From Porticoccus sp964395715 (GTDB lineage Bacteria > Pseudomonadota > Gammaproteobacteria > Pseudomonadales > Porticoccaceae), in the NCBI GenBank assembly GCA_964395715.1, contig CAYNAU010000004.1, positions 260,111 through 324,110 on the forward strand: 64,000 nucleotides of DNA, given 5' to 3'. Position numbers and translations under genes: made by a program. Under the pieces are notes generated by a model, which saw only the letters and a list, made by a program, of their open reading frames with translations, was not told where the DNA came from and did not search any database. How positions within the stretch are numbered: position 1 is the stretch's first letter; the number at the start of each line of letters is the position of its first letter. This document shows positions 63,946-64,000 of this stretch, in pieces.

Positions 63946-64000
63946 TTACTCGATAATTTTAGCGACGACGCCAGCGCCCACAGTGCGGCCACCTTCGCGG
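63946..64000 (-). CDS. tuf: elongation factor Tu, C-terminal end (cut by the window)
   Basis: The last 18 codons read REGGRTVGAGVVAKIIE and a TAA stop, the canonical EF-Tu C-terminus. The rest lies beyond the window. tuf just upstream of the S10 operon is the standard str/S10 arrangement. Confidence 0.95.
   Translation of the reverse strand, partial: REGGRTVGAGVVAKIIE

Noticed and set aside
1..64000. CRISPR arrays, insertion sequences, prophage, rRNA genes
   Set aside because: No regularly spaced repeats, transposase, integrase, phage structural genes or rRNA sequence seen while reading both strands.

Overview
The window looks like a chromosomal segment of a free-living, probably marine, gammaproteobacterium near the Pseudomonas/Cellvibrio/Spongiibacter/Halieaceae radiation. 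The evidence is gene order as well as protein sequence. The strings hemA-prfA-prmC / TPR lipoprotein-lolB-ispE-tRNA-Gln-prs-rplY-pth-ychF, miaB-phoH-ybeY-corC-lnt, leuS-lptE-holA, amgK-murU opposite lptD-surA-pdxA-rsmA-apaG-apaH, and the S10-spc-alpha ribosomal superoperon are all typical of that group. Lpt, Lol, Lnt and SurA proteins show a Gram-negative outer membrane. Family-level assignment is not possible from this alone. I see no IS element, prophage, CRISPR array or rRNA, and no block of foreign-looking sequence.

Layout. 1-3 kb: 3' part of a PAS/sigma-54 activator, a GFA-type zinc protein and a serine beta-lactamase-fold hydrolase. 3-8 kb: two DEAD-box RNA helicases (RhlE-like with a repeat tail, RhlB-like) around a divergent AsmA-like protein/CysZ pair. 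8-11.8 kb: a DoxX protein and the complete, poorly understood AmmeMemoRadiSam triad, followed by a flavin reductase. 11.8-15 kb (minus): prmC, prfA, hemA. 15.2-22 kb (plus): outer-membrane lipoprotein, isoprenoid, PRPP and translation genes with tRNA-Gln. 22-25.6 kb: a sorbosone-dehydrogenase-like beta-propeller, a conserved 75-aa protein, tRNA-Met, an aminotransferase and a DUF1820 protein. 25.8-35.3 kb (plus): RNA modification and maturation, lipoprotein acylation, leuS, lptE, holA. 35.3-45.3 kb: VanZ-like protein, XRE-type regulator, MurU/AmgK peptidoglycan recycling, then the lptD to apaH operon with four successive 4-nt overlaps. 45.4-50 kb: AtoE-type transporter, a methyltransferase, a sensor kinase whose ATP site looks broken, galE. 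50-64 kb (minus): rplQ, rpoA and the whole ribosomal superoperon back to rpsJ and the end of tuf.

Most of the window is conserved core machinery: envelope biogenesis (Lnt, LolB, LptD/E, SurA, MurU/AmgK), translation, and RNA processing. Points that deserve a second look are the AmmeMemoRadiSam cluster with its flavin reductase neighbour, a boxA-like element beside the ribosome-binding site of rpsJ (S10 is NusE, a boxA-binding factor), a probable pseudo-histidine-kinase, an antisense intrinsic terminator in the rpsJ-rplC gap, a T8G7 tract inside cysZ, a 24-bp coding minisatellite in rhlE, and a possibly leaderless mRNA for the sorbosone-dehydrogenase-like gene. I do not see a clearly new multi-gene system; the AmmeMemoRadiSam locus is the nearest to one, and it is a recognised family of unknown function.
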